Positions 23,346 through 32,512 of a DNA stretch of 64,000 bases are shown here, in pieces (position 1 is the first letter of the stretch; every line of letters starts with the position of its first letter). Where the stretch lies: the NCBI GenBank assembly GCA_031421635.1, contig JANOPA010000074.1, positions 1 through 64,000 on the forward strand, written 5' to 3'. This stretch comes from JAPOKJ01 sp031421635 (GTDB lineage: Bacteria; Pseudomonadota; Gammaproteobacteria; Burkholderiales; Burkholderiaceae_E). The notes beneath the pieces are model-generated. The model saw nothing but the letters and a program-made list of their open reading frames with translations, was not told the origin of the DNA and made no database searches. Both the position numbers and the translations under genes were made by a program.

Positions 23346-23882
23346 TTAGAAGCTTGACCCCGGCTCAGCGAGGAAGGCAATTTCTTCTTGCGTCGATTGG
23401 CGCTTCATAATTTCGTTACGGTGGGGGTATCGCCCAAAACGATCAATGATCGCCTTGTGACGCAGTTCAAACTCGTAGTTGCTCGCGGCAGCGCTATTTT
23501 TAAATAAGCGCTCTGCGACTTGGTGGATGAGGCTGGACTCGCTATGCATGAAGGGCATATAGAGAAAGACTCGCTCGTCATCTGAAAGTTCTAGATCAAG
23601 CTTGGCCGCTACAGCCTCTTGAGCCAAAGCCAAGGCCAGATTGTCCGCAGCGAAGGCATTGCGCTCACCGCGATACATATTGCGAGAAAATTGATCCAGT
23701 ACAATGATCTCAGCGAGGCGACCTCTCGGCGTGAGGCGCCACTCAAAAAGCTCCACTTGCGATGCTTGGCGATGAATGTCCGAGAAACGCTCGCGGATCA
23801 ATTGATCAAACGCGGGGTCCACTTTCCACCACTGCTTGGGGGAAATTTCCTGGAACCAGAAATTAAGGATTAATGGATACAT
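23346..23882 (-). CDS. DUF924 family protein
   Basis: This 178-residue protein carries the DUF924 signatures: ILNFWFQEISPKQWWKVDPA at the N-terminus, IIVLDQFSRNMYRGERNAFA in the middle, YMPFMHSESSLIHQ and FGRYPHRNEI. It is predicted alpha-helical and TPR-like. The family is widespread in proteobacteria with no established biochemical role. Confidence 0.88.
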   Translation of the reverse strand: MYPLILNFWFQEISPKQWWKVDPAFDQLIRERFSDIHRQASQVELFEWRLTPRGRLAEIIVLDQFSRNMYRGERNAFAADNLALALAQEAVAAKLDLELSDDERVFLYMPFMHSESSLIHQVAERLFKNSAAASNYEFELRHKAIIDRFGRYPHRNEIMKRQSTQEEIAFLAEPGSSF

Positions 23883-23929
23883 TCTCTTTTGCTCCTGACC
23901 AGATATTTCGACCGCCTAGGGTTTAAGGC

Positions 23930-24271
23930 TTAACCGAGATCCTGACCGAACATGATTCGATGTCCGTCTACTGTCCGAATGAGTAGCTCCCTCATTCCCC
24001 ACGGTTCTGAAACCGGCGCCTTAAGCACTTCGGCCTTAGCAGCAACGAGCCGCTTGTGGTACCTATCAAGGTCATCGATCTCAATGTAGGCGAAGTACGC
24101 ATCGGGTGTTCGACCAGGCCACTCGCCCGCCATAATGAGACAGCGCTCCAAGGTATACAGCATCCACCCCGGACCCAACTCCCTTACTGAGAAACCCAAG
24201 ACGTCTCGGTAATATTCGGAAGACTTCTTGAGGTCGGGCACGTCCAGCACAAACCTAGCATTTTTAATCAT
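23930..24271 (-). CDS. VOC-superfamily (glyoxalase/dioxygenase-like) protein
   Basis: This 113-residue protein has a single vicinal-oxygen-chelate domain: NARFVLDVPDLKKSSEYYRD, VLGFSVRELGPGW, then AYIEIDDLDRYHKRLVAAKA and IRTVDGHRIMFGQD. The first metal-ligand position is Phe or Val rather than His or Gln, so it may bind no metal. It fits the bleomycin-resistance/glyoxalase-like subset, dimeric, with an unknown ligand. Confidence 0.75.
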   Translation of the reverse strand: MIKNARFVLDVPDLKKSSEYYRDVLGFSVRELGPGWMLYTLERCLIMAGEWPGRTPDAYFAYIEIDDLDRYHKRLVAAKAEVLKAPVSEPWGMRELLIRTVDGHRIMFGQDLG

Positions 24272-24324
24272 TAGGATCTCGGTGATGAATGGAGAGATGG
24301 TCTTCAGTTACGCATGTTGCGCAG

Positions 24325-24636
24325 TCATAAACTTCGGTTCATTAGAAGTGGGGAAAAGTATAGAATAGAGGCAACTAAGTTTAGCGTAACCGTCACCCAA
24401 AAAGCTCTGTGAAACGGGCGCTTACGCAATTTATGCCTGAAGCTCTGTTGCGCCACAATGGCCCCAGGCCAGCCTCCCATCAAGCTCATCAAATGTAGGG
24501 TGCTTTCTGAAACTCTCCATCGACCCGCGCGCGCCGCAGACTTGTCTAATCGATAGGTTACAAAGCAAATCACGCTCGCCAACAAATACCATGCGGCGAC
24601 ATAGAAAAGCACTGGACTTAAGAGAGAGGTGATCAA
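24325..24636 (-). CDS. DUF1294 small membrane protein
   Basis: This 103-residue protein has three hydrophobic segments and the DUF1294 core: VICFVTYRLDKSAARAGRWR, VSESTLHLMSLMGGWPGA and QQSFRHKLRKRPFHRAFWVT. The start is TTG at 24634–24636, overlapping the stop of a short upstream ORF (TTTTTGATC). The function is unknown. In some proteins this domain is fused to a cold-shock domain, which is absent here. Confidence 0.8.
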   Translation of the reverse strand: MITSLLSPVLFYVAAWYLLASVICFVTYRLDKSAARAGRWRVSESTLHLMSLMGGWPGAIVAQQSFRHKLRKRPFHRAFWVTVTLNLVASILYFSPLLMNRSL

Positions 24637-24806
24637 AAATAGCCCGCTTCAACATCTCGGCGCACCGACTCGGCCGAGAGTTCTGACGGGTTCCAGAAGG
24701 CCATGCCTTGCTCTTCTAACCACTTGGCGGCTTCGCTCAAAACTTCTGCGACGCGGATTAAATCGGCGGGCGTAATTACCTCAATTTTCACCGAAAGCTT
24801 TGCCAC
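24633..24806 (-). pseudogene. GNAT acetyltransferase-like N-terminal fragment
   Basis: A 57-residue reading frame from GTG 24804–24806 encodes ITPADLIRVAEVLSEAAKWL, then EEQGMAFWNPSELSAESV and RRDVEAGYF, followed by TGA. This matches the start of GNAT N-acetyltransferases (a first helix ending in 'AAxWLxxxG…W…V..DVxxGxF'), but the acetyl-CoA-binding half is missing. It ends where DUF1294 begins, suggesting a deletion that joined the two. There is no good ribosome-binding site. Confidence 0.45.
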
Positions 24807-24820
24807 TTATTACTAGTGGA

Positions 24821-25843
24821 TTATTTGGGATCGAGCTTTGCAGCACCTGAAGGCTTGCCTTTTCGCCCTTTGCCACGCGGAGTTTTTGGTACAACGCTCT
24901 CCCCAACAAGACGTTCAAGAACAGCATAGACGGCCGCCGTGTCATCCATGCCGTAGCCTAGCGCCATCGCGGCGTTGTAGATAGGCATAGTGCTCGCAAA
25001 AAGGGGTGCCGGTGTATCGGTCGCCTGCAAGGCGTCATTGATGAGACGCATGTCTTTTTGCCAAGTGGACACCTTCATCGTGGCATCAGACCAACTACGG
25101 CTGACCATGGCCGGGCCCCGCACCTGAAACATGCGGGATCCTCCAGCACCGTCAGCCACCACATTGACGATCATCGCGGCATCGAGACCTGAGCGTACCC
25201 CCATCAAAATCGCTTCCGCAGTGGACACGTTATGGATCGCCACAAGTAAGTTTGCGACCAGTTTCATGCGGATCCCATTGCCAAAGGCGCCGACATCATA
25301 TCTAGCACGCGCGAAGCCTTCGAATACTGGTGTACAGGCTTTGATGGCCTTAGCGTTACCGCTGGCGTAGATGGCAAGGTCTTTGGTTAGCGCCTGTGCC
25401 CCGGTGCCGGATAGGGGGCAATCCAAGAGTTGAATCTTGTGCTCGGCTAGAGCCTTAAAAGCGCGCAGCTTTGCGGTTTCCGGCAGGGTGCTGGTCTCGG
25501 CGGCGATCATTGCTCCCGGCTTAGCCGCGATGAGTTCGGCGCAAACTTGATCCAGAGCGGCTTCACTGGGCAGTGAAAGCACGACCTGGGAGCAATGTTT
25601 GGCCAGTTCACCCACACTGGAACAGGGAATGCCGCCCGCTTTTTTCAGCCGAGCCCTCGCTCCAGCCACGGGGTCATAGCCGTACACTTTGAAGCCCGCT
25701 TTGACCAAGTTGGCCGACATCGCAGAGCCCATGATGCCAAGCCCAATCATGCCTACGGAAACTTTGTCTTGCTGGGCCGATGGCGGTTGTGTCTGTACCT
25801 TGGAATTTTTTACGGAAATGTTATTCGATGTGTTTTTCATCAC
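24821..25843 (-). CDS. NAD(P)-dependent beta-hydroxyacid dehydrogenase (3-hydroxyisobutyrate dehydrogenase family)
   Basis: This 340-residue protein has a Rossmann domain with VGMIGLGIMGSAMSANLVKAG, the substrate-binding signature CPLSGTGAQAL (family: 'DAPVSGGxxxA'), and the catalytic Lys region GIRMKLVANLLVAIH. The extra ~28 N-terminal residues and a Lys-rich tail are unusual. It reduces or oxidises a short beta-hydroxy acid such as 3-hydroxyisobutyrate or tartronate semialdehyde. It is encoded 27 nt downstream of a Bug receptor, suggesting a carboxylate uptake-and-oxidation unit. Confidence 0.88.
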   Translation of the reverse strand: MMKNTSNNISVKNSKVQTQPPSAQQDKVSVGMIGLGIMGSAMSANLVKAGFKVYGYDPVAGARARLKKAGGIPCSSVGELAKHCSQVVLSLPSEAALDQVCAELIAAKPGAMIAAETSTLPETAKLRAFKALAEHKIQLLDCPLSGTGAQALTKDLAIYASGNAKAIKACTPVFEGFARARYDVGAFGNGIRMKLVANLLVAIHNVSTAEAILMGVRSGLDAAMIVNVVADGAGGSRMFQVRGPAMVSRSWSDATMKVSTWQKDMRLINDALQATDTPAPLFASTMPIYNAAMALGYGMDDTAAVYAVLERLVGESVVPKTPRGKGRKGKPSGAAKLDPK

Positions 25844-25870
25844 TGAGTTTCGACTGAGCGGTCGTTTACC

Positions 25871-26857
25871 CTATTCCACCTTCACGTTGAGTTCGCGAAT
25901 CAGATTGCCCCAGAAGGCATAGTCGGTAGCCACATCGGAGGTCAAGGTCGAGCCTGGCATACCGGTCGGCGTGAGGCCAAGTGCTTTGAGGCGGCCTTGA
26001 ATTTCAGTGGTTTTGACAATTTTGATGATCTCTGTACTGAGTCGGGAGACAATATCATCGGGAGTGCCGGTAGGTGTAAAGATTCCGTGCCAAGAACTGC
26101 CAATCACCCCGTTGACATCGAGATTGGGTCCAAATTCTGTCATCGTCGGAATATCGGGCATGGCCGGTATACGTTCAGCCCCTGAAATCGCAAGGGCCTT
26201 AATCTTTCCTCCCTTAATCAAAGGAATTGCTGTGGTGGAGGCTTCGAGTGAGAGGCTGACCACGCCACTCATAACATCTGGCGAAGGATTGGTTTTGTAA
26301 GGCACATGGGTAAGTTTGATGCCTAGTTTGGCGGCCCAAGCTTCGACCGCAACATGCGGCTGTGAACCCACACCCAGCGAGGCAAAATCAATCTTGCCGG
26401 GATTACGTTTAGCGTAGTCCACCAACTCCTTCATCGTGTTGTAAGGGGCGTTCGGCGTTGCGGTCAGTATGTGCGGGACCAGTAGAATTTGCCCAACCCC
26501 CTTGAAGTCCCGCATCGGGTTGTATTTCACATTGGGATAGACGTTGGGCGCAATCGCCATCACCGCCTTCACCGCAAAAAACAGGTTGTAACCATCGGCC
26601 GGTGTGGTTGCCGCGATTTCAGCACCGAGCATGCCGCCTGCGCCCGCACGGTTATCGATGATGACCGGCTGGCCTAGCGCTTGGCCCAATTTCTCGCCAA
26701 TCATTCGCGCCACCACGTCGGGCGATATACCTACAGGATAGGGAACGATCATTTTGATCGGTTTATTGGGATAGTTACTTGTTTGCGCGCCGACGTTCGG
26801 CAACAAGGCGGATGCAGCAAGCCCGGCAGAGCCGACTAAAAGGCGTCTTCGTTTCAT
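25871..26857 (-). CDS. Bug-family (TctC) periplasmic solute-binding protein
   Basis: This 328-residue protein has a Tat-like signal peptide (MKRRRLLVGSAGLAASALLP) and the Bug fold hallmarks YPNKPIKMIVPYPVG, RMIGEKLGQALGQPVIIDNR and AGAGGMLGAEIAA. Bug proteins bind carboxylates and usually serve tripartite tricarboxylate transport, although many are orphans, as here with no TctA/TctB nearby. The great expansion of this family is typical of Burkholderiales. Confidence 0.93.
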   Translation of the reverse strand: MKRRRLLVGSAGLAASALLPNVGAQTSNYPNKPIKMIVPYPVGISPDVVARMIGEKLGQALGQPVIIDNRAGAGGMLGAEIAATTPADGYNLFFAVKAVMAIAPNVYPNVKYNPMRDFKGVGQILLVPHILTATPNAPYNTMKELVDYAKRNPGKIDFASLGVGSQPHVAVEAWAAKLGIKLTHVPYKTNPSPDVMSGVVSLSLEASTTAIPLIKGGKIKALAISGAERIPAMPDIPTMTEFGPNLDVNGVIGSSWHGIFTPTGTPDDIVSRLSTEIIKIVKTTEIQGRLKALGLTPTGMPGSTLTSDVATDYAFWGNLIRELNVKVE

Positions 26858-27034
26858 GATGTGGTCTCCTCAAATTAAGTATGACACGGCGAGTTGCACT
26901 AAGAGGTGTTCCGTTGCAGTTTTAAATCGGTCCTGGCGTCGCAAATCGTTTAATCTAAAGGTCCCGCCACAAGATTGATCCTGTCTTGTGACAACTTTCA
27001 GAGAGCAAACGTTTCAACGAGAGGATTAACTGTC

Positions 27035-28528
27035 ATGAGAAATGATCGTCGCCGCCATCACCATCAGCGTTCCGATCTCGTCGGTCTCTCGGCAATTGCC
27101 ATGACCGAGCGCGGATTGGAACCCGAGTTTTCTTCAAAGGTGTTGCAGGAACTCGCCAGCATTGCCGGTGCAGCAAAGGAAGCCGGTTCGGAGATCCGCG
27201 ATCTCACCAATTTGCTATGGTGTTCAATCGACAATGATGACTCGCGTGACTTAGACCAATTGACCGTCTGCGAGGCAAGTGGCTCAGGCAAGATTAAGGT
27301 CTTGGTGGCCATCGCCGATGTCGATGCCGTTGTGAAGAAAGGGTCAGCCATTGATGACCATGCCCGCATCAATACCACTTCGATTTATACCTCGGCCCGG
27401 ATATTCCCAATGTTGCCTGAAAGGTTGTCCACCGACCTGACTTCACTCAACGAGGGTCAAGAGCGGTTGGCCGTGGTGACTGAAATGCTTTTCGACGCTC
27501 AAGGCGCGCTCACTGATTCCACAGTGTATCGAGCCAAAGTACTCAACAAGGCTAAATTGGCCTACGACGCCGTATCCGCTTGGATTGAAAGCAAAGGGCC
27601 ATCTTTGTCGGAAGTCGCAGCCATACCGGGTATGGAAGATCAATTGCAGATGCAAGATGTTCTAGCTCAGAAATTAAGGGCGCGACGCTATACCGAAGGC
27701 TCACTCGAATTTGAGACCTTTCAGCCGCGGGTCGTTTTCGACGGTGAACAGATCACTAAAATTTACTTGCAAGAACAAAATCGCGCTCGACAACTTATCG
27801 AGGAGTTGATGATCGCCACAAACGGGTGTAACGCTAGGTTTCTGGCCGCACATGGAGGTTCGTCACTGCGTCGTGTAGTGCGTTCTCCAGAGCGGTGGAT
27901 GCGTATCATGGCGGTGGCACAGGAGTACGGAGAAACACTTCCGGGAGAACCTGATAGCAAGGCTCTGGCAGCGTTCTTGGCTAAGCGGCACCGGGCCGAC
28001 CCACTCCGTTTTCCTGACTTGTCACTCATCATCGTGAAACTTATGGGCCGCGGTGAGTACGTGGTCGAGGCTCATGGTGGTGCCGCAATCGGTCATTTTG
28101 GACTTGGCCTACGTGACTATACCCATTCAACTGCGCCCAATCGACGCTTTCCAGATTTGATCACCTCGCGAATGCTTAAAGCGATTCTTCAAGAACAATC
28201 TTCTCCGTACACCGATGCGGAGCTAGCTTCCCTAGCGTTGCATTGCACGACTCAAGAGGACGCTGCACAAAAAGTCGAGCGCCAGATGCGCAAGTCCGAA
28301 GCAGCACTTTTACTTGAGTCGAGAATTGGTGCGCATTTCGATGCAATCGTCACCGGCAACTCGAGTGTTGGTGTCTGGGTCCGGGTACTTTCGCCGCCCG
28401 CCGAAGGCAAGCTTATGGCCAACGGGACTTCCCTAAAAATTGGGGAGAGGCTCAGAGTAAAGTTGCTTGGCGTCAATGTTGAACGCGGTTTTATCGACTT
28501 TGGGATCGAATCAGATCGTCGGGCTTGA
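27035..28528 (+). CDS. RNase II/RNB-domain exoribonuclease
   Basis: This 497-residue protein carries the RNB catalytic motif TNLLWCSIDNDDSRDLDQLT (metal-binding Asp cluster), VLVAIADVDAVV, and the conserved end HSTAPNRRFPDLITSRML with the Arg that positions the phosphate. A short C-terminal region (VGVWVRVLSPPAEGKL onward) may be an S1-like OB fold. The protein lacks the N-terminal cold-shock domains of RNase II and RNase R and is shorter. It should degrade single-stranded RNA 3' to 5'. ATG 27035 was chosen for its GAGAGG ribosome-binding site. Confidence 0.88.
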   Translation: MRNDRRRHHHQRSDLVGLSAIAMTERGLEPEFSSKVLQELASIAGAAKEAGSEIRDLTNLLWCSIDNDDSRDLDQLTVCEASGSGKIKVLVAIADVDAVVKKGSAIDDHARINTTSIYTSARIFPMLPERLSTDLTSLNEGQERLAVVTEMLFDAQGALTDSTVYRAKVLNKAKLAYDAVSAWIESKGPSLSEVAAIPGMEDQLQMQDVLAQKLRARRYTEGSLEFETFQPRVVFDGEQITKIYLQEQNRARQLIEELMIATNGCNARFLAAHGGSSLRRVVRSPERWMRIMAVAQEYGETLPGEPDSKALAAFLAKRHRADPLRFPDLSLIIVKLMGRGEYVVEAHGGAAIGHFGLGLRDYTHSTAPNRRFPDLITSRMLKAILQEQSSPYTDAELASLALHCTTQEDAAQKVERQMRKSEAALLLESRIGAHFDAIVTGNSSVGVWVRVLSPPAEGKLMANGTSLKIGERLRVKLLGVNVERGFIDFGIESDRRA

Positions 28529-28630
28529 AGCGCTGTCGGATTATAGGACGACTCGTTGCAGTGCATTAAAATCCACGTTGTAAAGGGTCCCTGTCATTGT
28601 ACATCCTCGATAGACGCTGAACGAATAGTC

Positions 28631-28653
28631 AAGCGCGACGATAGTCTGCGCTT
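28631..28653. promoter_or_regulatory. Short inverted repeat upstream of the hydroxylase gene
   Basis: AAGCGC (28631–28636) and GCGCTT (28648–28653) flank an 11-nt spacer, 22 nt before the ATG of the MobA-like gene. It could be an operator or a 5' UTR hairpin. No regulator gene adjoins it. Confidence 0.3.
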
Positions 28654-28674
28654 TTAAAAATAAAATGGACCAAA

Positions 28675-30600
28675 ATGCAATTTCATCTCTCCGGATTTAG
28701 AACAGGCGATCCCTGCCTATTGGATGCAACAGGTTCGGTTCAACCGCAGGTCGCAAGCCTGCCTACCGAAGCAGATGTCTTGATCGTTGGCTGTGGCCCA
28801 GCAGGGCTTACGCTTGCCGCGCAATTGGCTGCATTCCCAGACATTCACACAGTGATCGTAGAGCAAAAACCTGGCCCTCTGCAATTAGGTCAGGCCGATG
28901 GCATCGCGTGTCGCACAATGGAAATGTTTGAGGCTTTCGGATTTGCACACCGAGTCTTGAAAGAAGCCTATTGGGTAAATGAGACTACCTTTTGGAAGCC
29001 TGATGATGCTCAGGGTGCTGACAAAAGCCAGATTGTGCGCAGCGGTCGCGTGCCTGACGTGGAAGAAGGTCTCTCGCACATGCCGCACGTCATTCTCAAT
29101 CAGGCGCGAGTACATGACTTCTACCTAGAGACGATGCAAAAGTCCGCCACCCGACTTGTACCCCAGTATTCCCGACGCCTTGCAAAGCTTGAACGAAACA
29201 CAGATGAGTCCGTTAAATATCCTGTCACGGCGCAGTTTGAGCGCCAGGACGACGGTCACGATGGCAAGTTGGAAACCATACGCGCTCGGTATGTTGTGGG
29301 CTGTGACGGCGCGCGTAGCGCTGTACGCCAGTCCATGGGACTCGCACTAAAAGGCGACTCTGCCAATCATGCCTGGGGAGTGATGGATGTGTTGGTCGTC
29401 TCCGACTTCCCCGACATCCGCTTCAAATCGCTTATTCAATCGGCTAGCGAGGGCAGCCTCTTGATCATTCCACGTGAAGGAGGCTATCTTGTTCGTCTTT
29501 ACGTGGAGCTAGACAAACTCAACCCAAACGAGCGTGTCTCAGGCCGTAACATCACTATTGAGCAACTAATCGCCGCGGCGAAGAGAATTTTCCATCCTTA
29601 TCTTTTGGATATTAAAGAAGTTGCATGGTGGTCAGTGTACGAAATTGGTCAGCGACTCTCCGACCGATTTGACGACCTTCGGCAAGACGAATTGGCTTCT
29701 CGCCTCCCGGCCATATTTATAGCCGGCGACGCTTGCCACACCCATAGCCCTAAGGCTGGACAGGGCATGAATGTGTCAATGCAAGATACATTCAACTTGG
29801 GCTGGAAACTTGCCGCCGTACTGCAGGGGCGTAGCCCAGCAAGCCTTCTACATACTTATTCCGCCGAGCGCCAAGCGGTCGCTAAAGAGTTGATTGATTT
29901 CGACCGTGAATGGTCAACAATGCTCAGCGGCGTCGGTACTGAAGCTACAGATCCCACGGCAGTGCAACGCTATTTTGTCCAGCATGGCCGCTACACAGCA
30001 GGAACCGCAACGCACTACAAGCCTGGACTGCTCATAGGCCCACCCACTTATCAGCCACTAGCTGAGGGATTTAAAATTGGCACGCGCTTCCATTCTGCAC
30101 CCGTAACACGCTTGGGCGATGGAAGGCTGATTCAGCTTGGTGACACATTAGCGGCCGACGGTCGCTGGCGATTGATTGCCTTCGCGGGCCTTGGCGATAC
30201 AGCCACGCCAGACTCACCATTGGGCAAGCTTTGCAGCTTCCTGGTGGAATCATTGGAGTCCCCGCTCAAGCGCTACACCCCTCGGGGTGCGGACGTAGAC
30301 GCCGTGTTCGACGTACGTGCTGTGTTTCAAAAAAGCCATCACTTGCTTGCCATTACTGCAATGTCGGAAATACTTTTCCCACACAAAGGACGATTCGGCC
30401 TACGCGATTATGAAAAGGCGTTCTGTGCGCTGGAAGATGCAAGTCAAAACATTTATGCCATACGCCACGTTAACAAGGATAGCGGCTGCCTGGTCGTAGT
30501 GCGTCCTGACCAATACATCGCACACGTTTTGCCAATGAGCGACCAAGAAACTTTAGCTCAATTCTTTGCCGGTTTCATGCTGAATGTTCACAGTGAATAA
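28675..30600 (+). CDS. mobA: FAD-dependent 3-hydroxybenzoate 4-monooxygenase-like aromatic hydroxylase
   Basis: This 641-residue protein has the FAD-binding GxGxxG-type motif VLIVGCGPAGLTLAAQLAA, the DG motif VVGCDGARSAVRQSM, and the GD motif IFIAGDACHTHSPKAGQGMN. A C-terminal thioredoxin-like domain follows, as in phenol 2-monooxygenase/MobA. Its length and overall layout match Comamonas 3-hydroxybenzoate 4-hydroxylase (about 639 residues), which makes protocatechuate using NADPH and O2. Other phenolic substrates are possible. It stands alone without ring-cleavage genes. Confidence 0.82.
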   Translation: MQFHLSGFRTGDPCLLDATGSVQPQVASLPTEADVLIVGCGPAGLTLAAQLAAFPDIHTVIVEQKPGPLQLGQADGIACRTMEMFEAFGFAHRVLKEAYWVNETTFWKPDDAQGADKSQIVRSGRVPDVEEGLSHMPHVILNQARVHDFYLETMQKSATRLVPQYSRRLAKLERNTDESVKYPVTAQFERQDDGHDGKLETIRARYVVGCDGARSAVRQSMGLALKGDSANHAWGVMDVLVVSDFPDIRFKSLIQSASEGSLLIIPREGGYLVRLYVELDKLNPNERVSGRNITIEQLIAAAKRIFHPYLLDIKEVAWWSVYEIGQRLSDRFDDLRQDELASRLPAIFIAGDACHTHSPKAGQGMNVSMQDTFNLGWKLAAVLQGRSPASLLHTYSAERQAVAKELIDFDREWSTMLSGVGTEATDPTAVQRYFVQHGRYTAGTATHYKPGLLIGPPTYQPLAEGFKIGTRFHSAPVTRLGDGRLIQLGDTLAADGRWRLIAFAGLGDTATPDSPLGKLCSFLVESLESPLKRYTPRGADVDAVFDVRAVFQKSHHLLAITAMSEILFPHKGRFGLRDYEKAFCALEDASQNIYAIRHVNKDSGCLVVVRPDQYIAHVLPMSDQETLAQFFAGFMLNVHSE

Positions 30601-30675
30601 CCAACAAAGATATTGAAAGCGCGTTTCAAAGCCTTTGCGCATTTGAAACAGTTTCTTGGCGGCACGGAGCGACGA

Positions 30676-30984
30676 TCAACATGGTGCAGCCTTACCTCTT
30701 GGCGCAAAAAGTCCCGCCAGCCCAGACGCCAGACCGCCACTTGCCTTGAACGAGGCTTTATCTATCCGAATTCTGGACGCACCGAGCGCGGATACGATGG
30801 CTCTCCGGTGCACGTTGGAGATGAAGGAATTGCCCGCTGTAAGTACAGTATCGCGAGGGTCATCGTCGGTTGTGAGCCATACGCTTCCGTCCAGGCAGGT
30901 GACCTCGACCTCAGAAATATCGTCGATTCTTACGAAACTCCCTTTTGTGAGAGGCAACTCCATTACTTTTGCATCGATGTTCAT
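30676..30984 (-). CDS. DUF2917 family protein
   Basis: This 102-residue protein has the DUF2917 core, VTCLDGSVWLTTDDDPRDTV followed by LTAGNSFISNVHRRAIVSA, a small cupin-like beta domain. The family is common in betaproteobacteria and often divergent from a GcvA-like LysR regulator, as here. The function is unknown; control by the neighbouring regulator would be expected, but that regulator is now truncated. Confidence 0.78.
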   Translation of the reverse strand: MNIDAKVMELPLTKGSFVRIDDISEVEVTCLDGSVWLTTDDDPRDTVLTAGNSFISNVHRRAIVSALGASRIRIDKASFKASGGLASGLAGLFAPRGKAAPC

Positions 30985-31101
30985 GATTATCCTTTCTGGT
31001 TCGGTGTGGAATTGAATATACTCATGCCAGCGATCGTTCTCAAGCGGTGAAATGGAATGTTTCGCATGCGTTTTAGGAATGCTAAGACAACGTCATGAAT
31101 T

Positions 31102-31497
31102 ATGCCCAGCAGCGAGTTACTCAGAATCGATTTGCTCTATGCCTTTGAAGCCGCGGCTCGTCATTTGAGCTTCACGAAGGCTGCCGATGAGCTCGCATTG
31201 ACCCAGTCAGCAGTAAGTCGTCAAATTCAGCAACTTGAAGATAATCTTCATGCTCCCCTGTTTGAGCGACACTATCGTGCCATTACACTGACCGAGGCGG
31301 GTCAGATCTTGCAGCGCGCGGTCAGTGATAGTTTCGAGCGCTTGCTCAACGCACAAGCACGTATCCAAAATAGCAGGCAACATAAGCAGTTGGCGATCAC
31401 TTGTACACCTGCATTCGCGTCGCTCTGGCTCATACCGCGGCTCGATGAGCCTCTACACAATGTTGAAAGACTCCAAGCCAGCGCAAGCCATCATTGA
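31102..31497 (+). pseudogene. LysR-family regulator (GcvA-like), truncated after the DNA-binding domain
   Basis: The first ~115 residues are a standard LysR N-terminus: LLYAFEAAARHLSFTKAADE, TQSAVSRQIQQLEDNL, LFERHYRAITLTEAG, then LAITCTPAFASLWLIPRLDE. At that point (about 31445) the family should continue into the effector domain, but the sequence switches to unrelated coding DNA and the frame stops 17 residues later. The helix–turn–helix and linker helix remain and could still bind DNA as a dimer without ligand sensing. The break marks the left edge of an accessory segment. Confidence 0.85.
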
Positions 31498-32512
31498 AGG
31501 TGGCACCAAGGCTGCGGCCTATGTTGCGGACATGGCTGGGCGTGGCTACAACATCGCGAAAGAATCAAAGCCAATTCAGTTACTCAAAGAAGGCGCTACT
31601 ACTGCCGTTGAGGCAGCGGGCAAGGGTCTACAGGCCATTAAGGAGTCTCAGCCCGTGCAGGCGGTCGTGGAAGCTGCTGGCAAGGCAAAGGATTGGGCCT
31701 TGGGCGATTCGGTCAAGAAGTATGAGTCTGGCAATGCTGGCGCTGCAGCCGTATCCACTGGTAAGGGCGATCTCGGCGGGGCAAGCTATGGCACCTACCA
31801 GCTTTCAAGTTCCAAGGGGCGAGTTCAAGAATTCCTCAAGAAGTCACCCTACGGTGCCGAGTTCGAGGGTCTAACACCAGGCTCGCAAGAGTTCAACGCC
31901 AAGTGGAAGGAACTAGGCGCCAGCGACAAATCGTTTGGGCAGGCACAGCATCAATTCATCAAGGAAACCCATTACGACCCCGCCATGGCCGCCCTGAAAA
32001 AGAAGGGCATTGACCTATCGGGTGCAGACCCTGCGGTGAAGGATATGTTGTGGTCAACATCCGTTCAGTTTGGCCCTGGTAGCGATAAAAAAGGTGGTGG
32101 CGCACCGTCGTTGATCTCCAATGCTCTCAAGGGTAAGAGCGCCGAGCAGATGTCAGGGGCTGACATGATCAACGCGGTTCAGGACTACAAGGTGGCGAAC
32201 AATAGCAAGTTGTTTGCTAGCTCGAGCGAGACAGTACGGGCGGGAACCCTAAGACGAGCCGATGCCGAGCGCATGACTTTATTGGCGGGTGCAACACAAA
32301 CTGCTTCAAATGCTGGCCTTCCGTCCGTGGCCTCAAACCTAAGCATGCCCCCAGTCGCTGCACCAGAGTCTGCGCCGTCCAACGCGAATTCAAGCGACAG
32401 GGGCTTTGCTGCGGTAAGCGTCACAATGGCTAGGCCCAAAGTCGGCCAAGTCCTTTCAGATCGGAAGATCGCTCATATTGCAACCGGTGGCCTATCGAGA
32501 AAGTCTATTTAG
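31445..32512 (+). CDS. Phage/VgrG-associated muramidase-like protein
   Basis: This 355-residue protein begins MSLYTMLKDSKPAQAIIEGG. Residues ~1–85 contain three copies of a motif like K(D/E)S(K/Q)PxQxxxEx. A domain with VKKYESGNAG, GDLGGASYGTYQLSSSKG, GLTPGSQEFNAKWKELG and QAQHQFIKETHYDP follows. This is the pattern of peptidoglycan-hydrolase domains found in phage tail proteins and VgrG-related proteins; the Glu of KYESG is the likely catalytic acid. The C-terminal ~90 residues are low complexity. The start coincides with the breakpoint in the LysR gene, so it may be a fragment of a longer phage protein. Confidence 0.65.
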   Translation: MSLYTMLKDSKPAQAIIEGGTKAAAYVADMAGRGYNIAKESKPIQLLKEGATTAVEAAGKGLQAIKESQPVQAVVEAAGKAKDWALGDSVKKYESGNAGAAAVSTGKGDLGGASYGTYQLSSSKGRVQEFLKKSPYGAEFEGLTPGSQEFNAKWKELGASDKSFGQAQHQFIKETHYDPAMAALKKKGIDLSGADPAVKDMLWSTSVQFGPGSDKKGGGAPSLISNALKGKSAEQMSGADMINAVQDYKVANNSKLFASSSETVRAGTLRRADAERMTLLAGATQTASNAGLPSVASNLSMPPVAAPESAPSNANSSDRGFAAVSVTMARPKVGQVLSDRKIAHIATGGLSRKSI

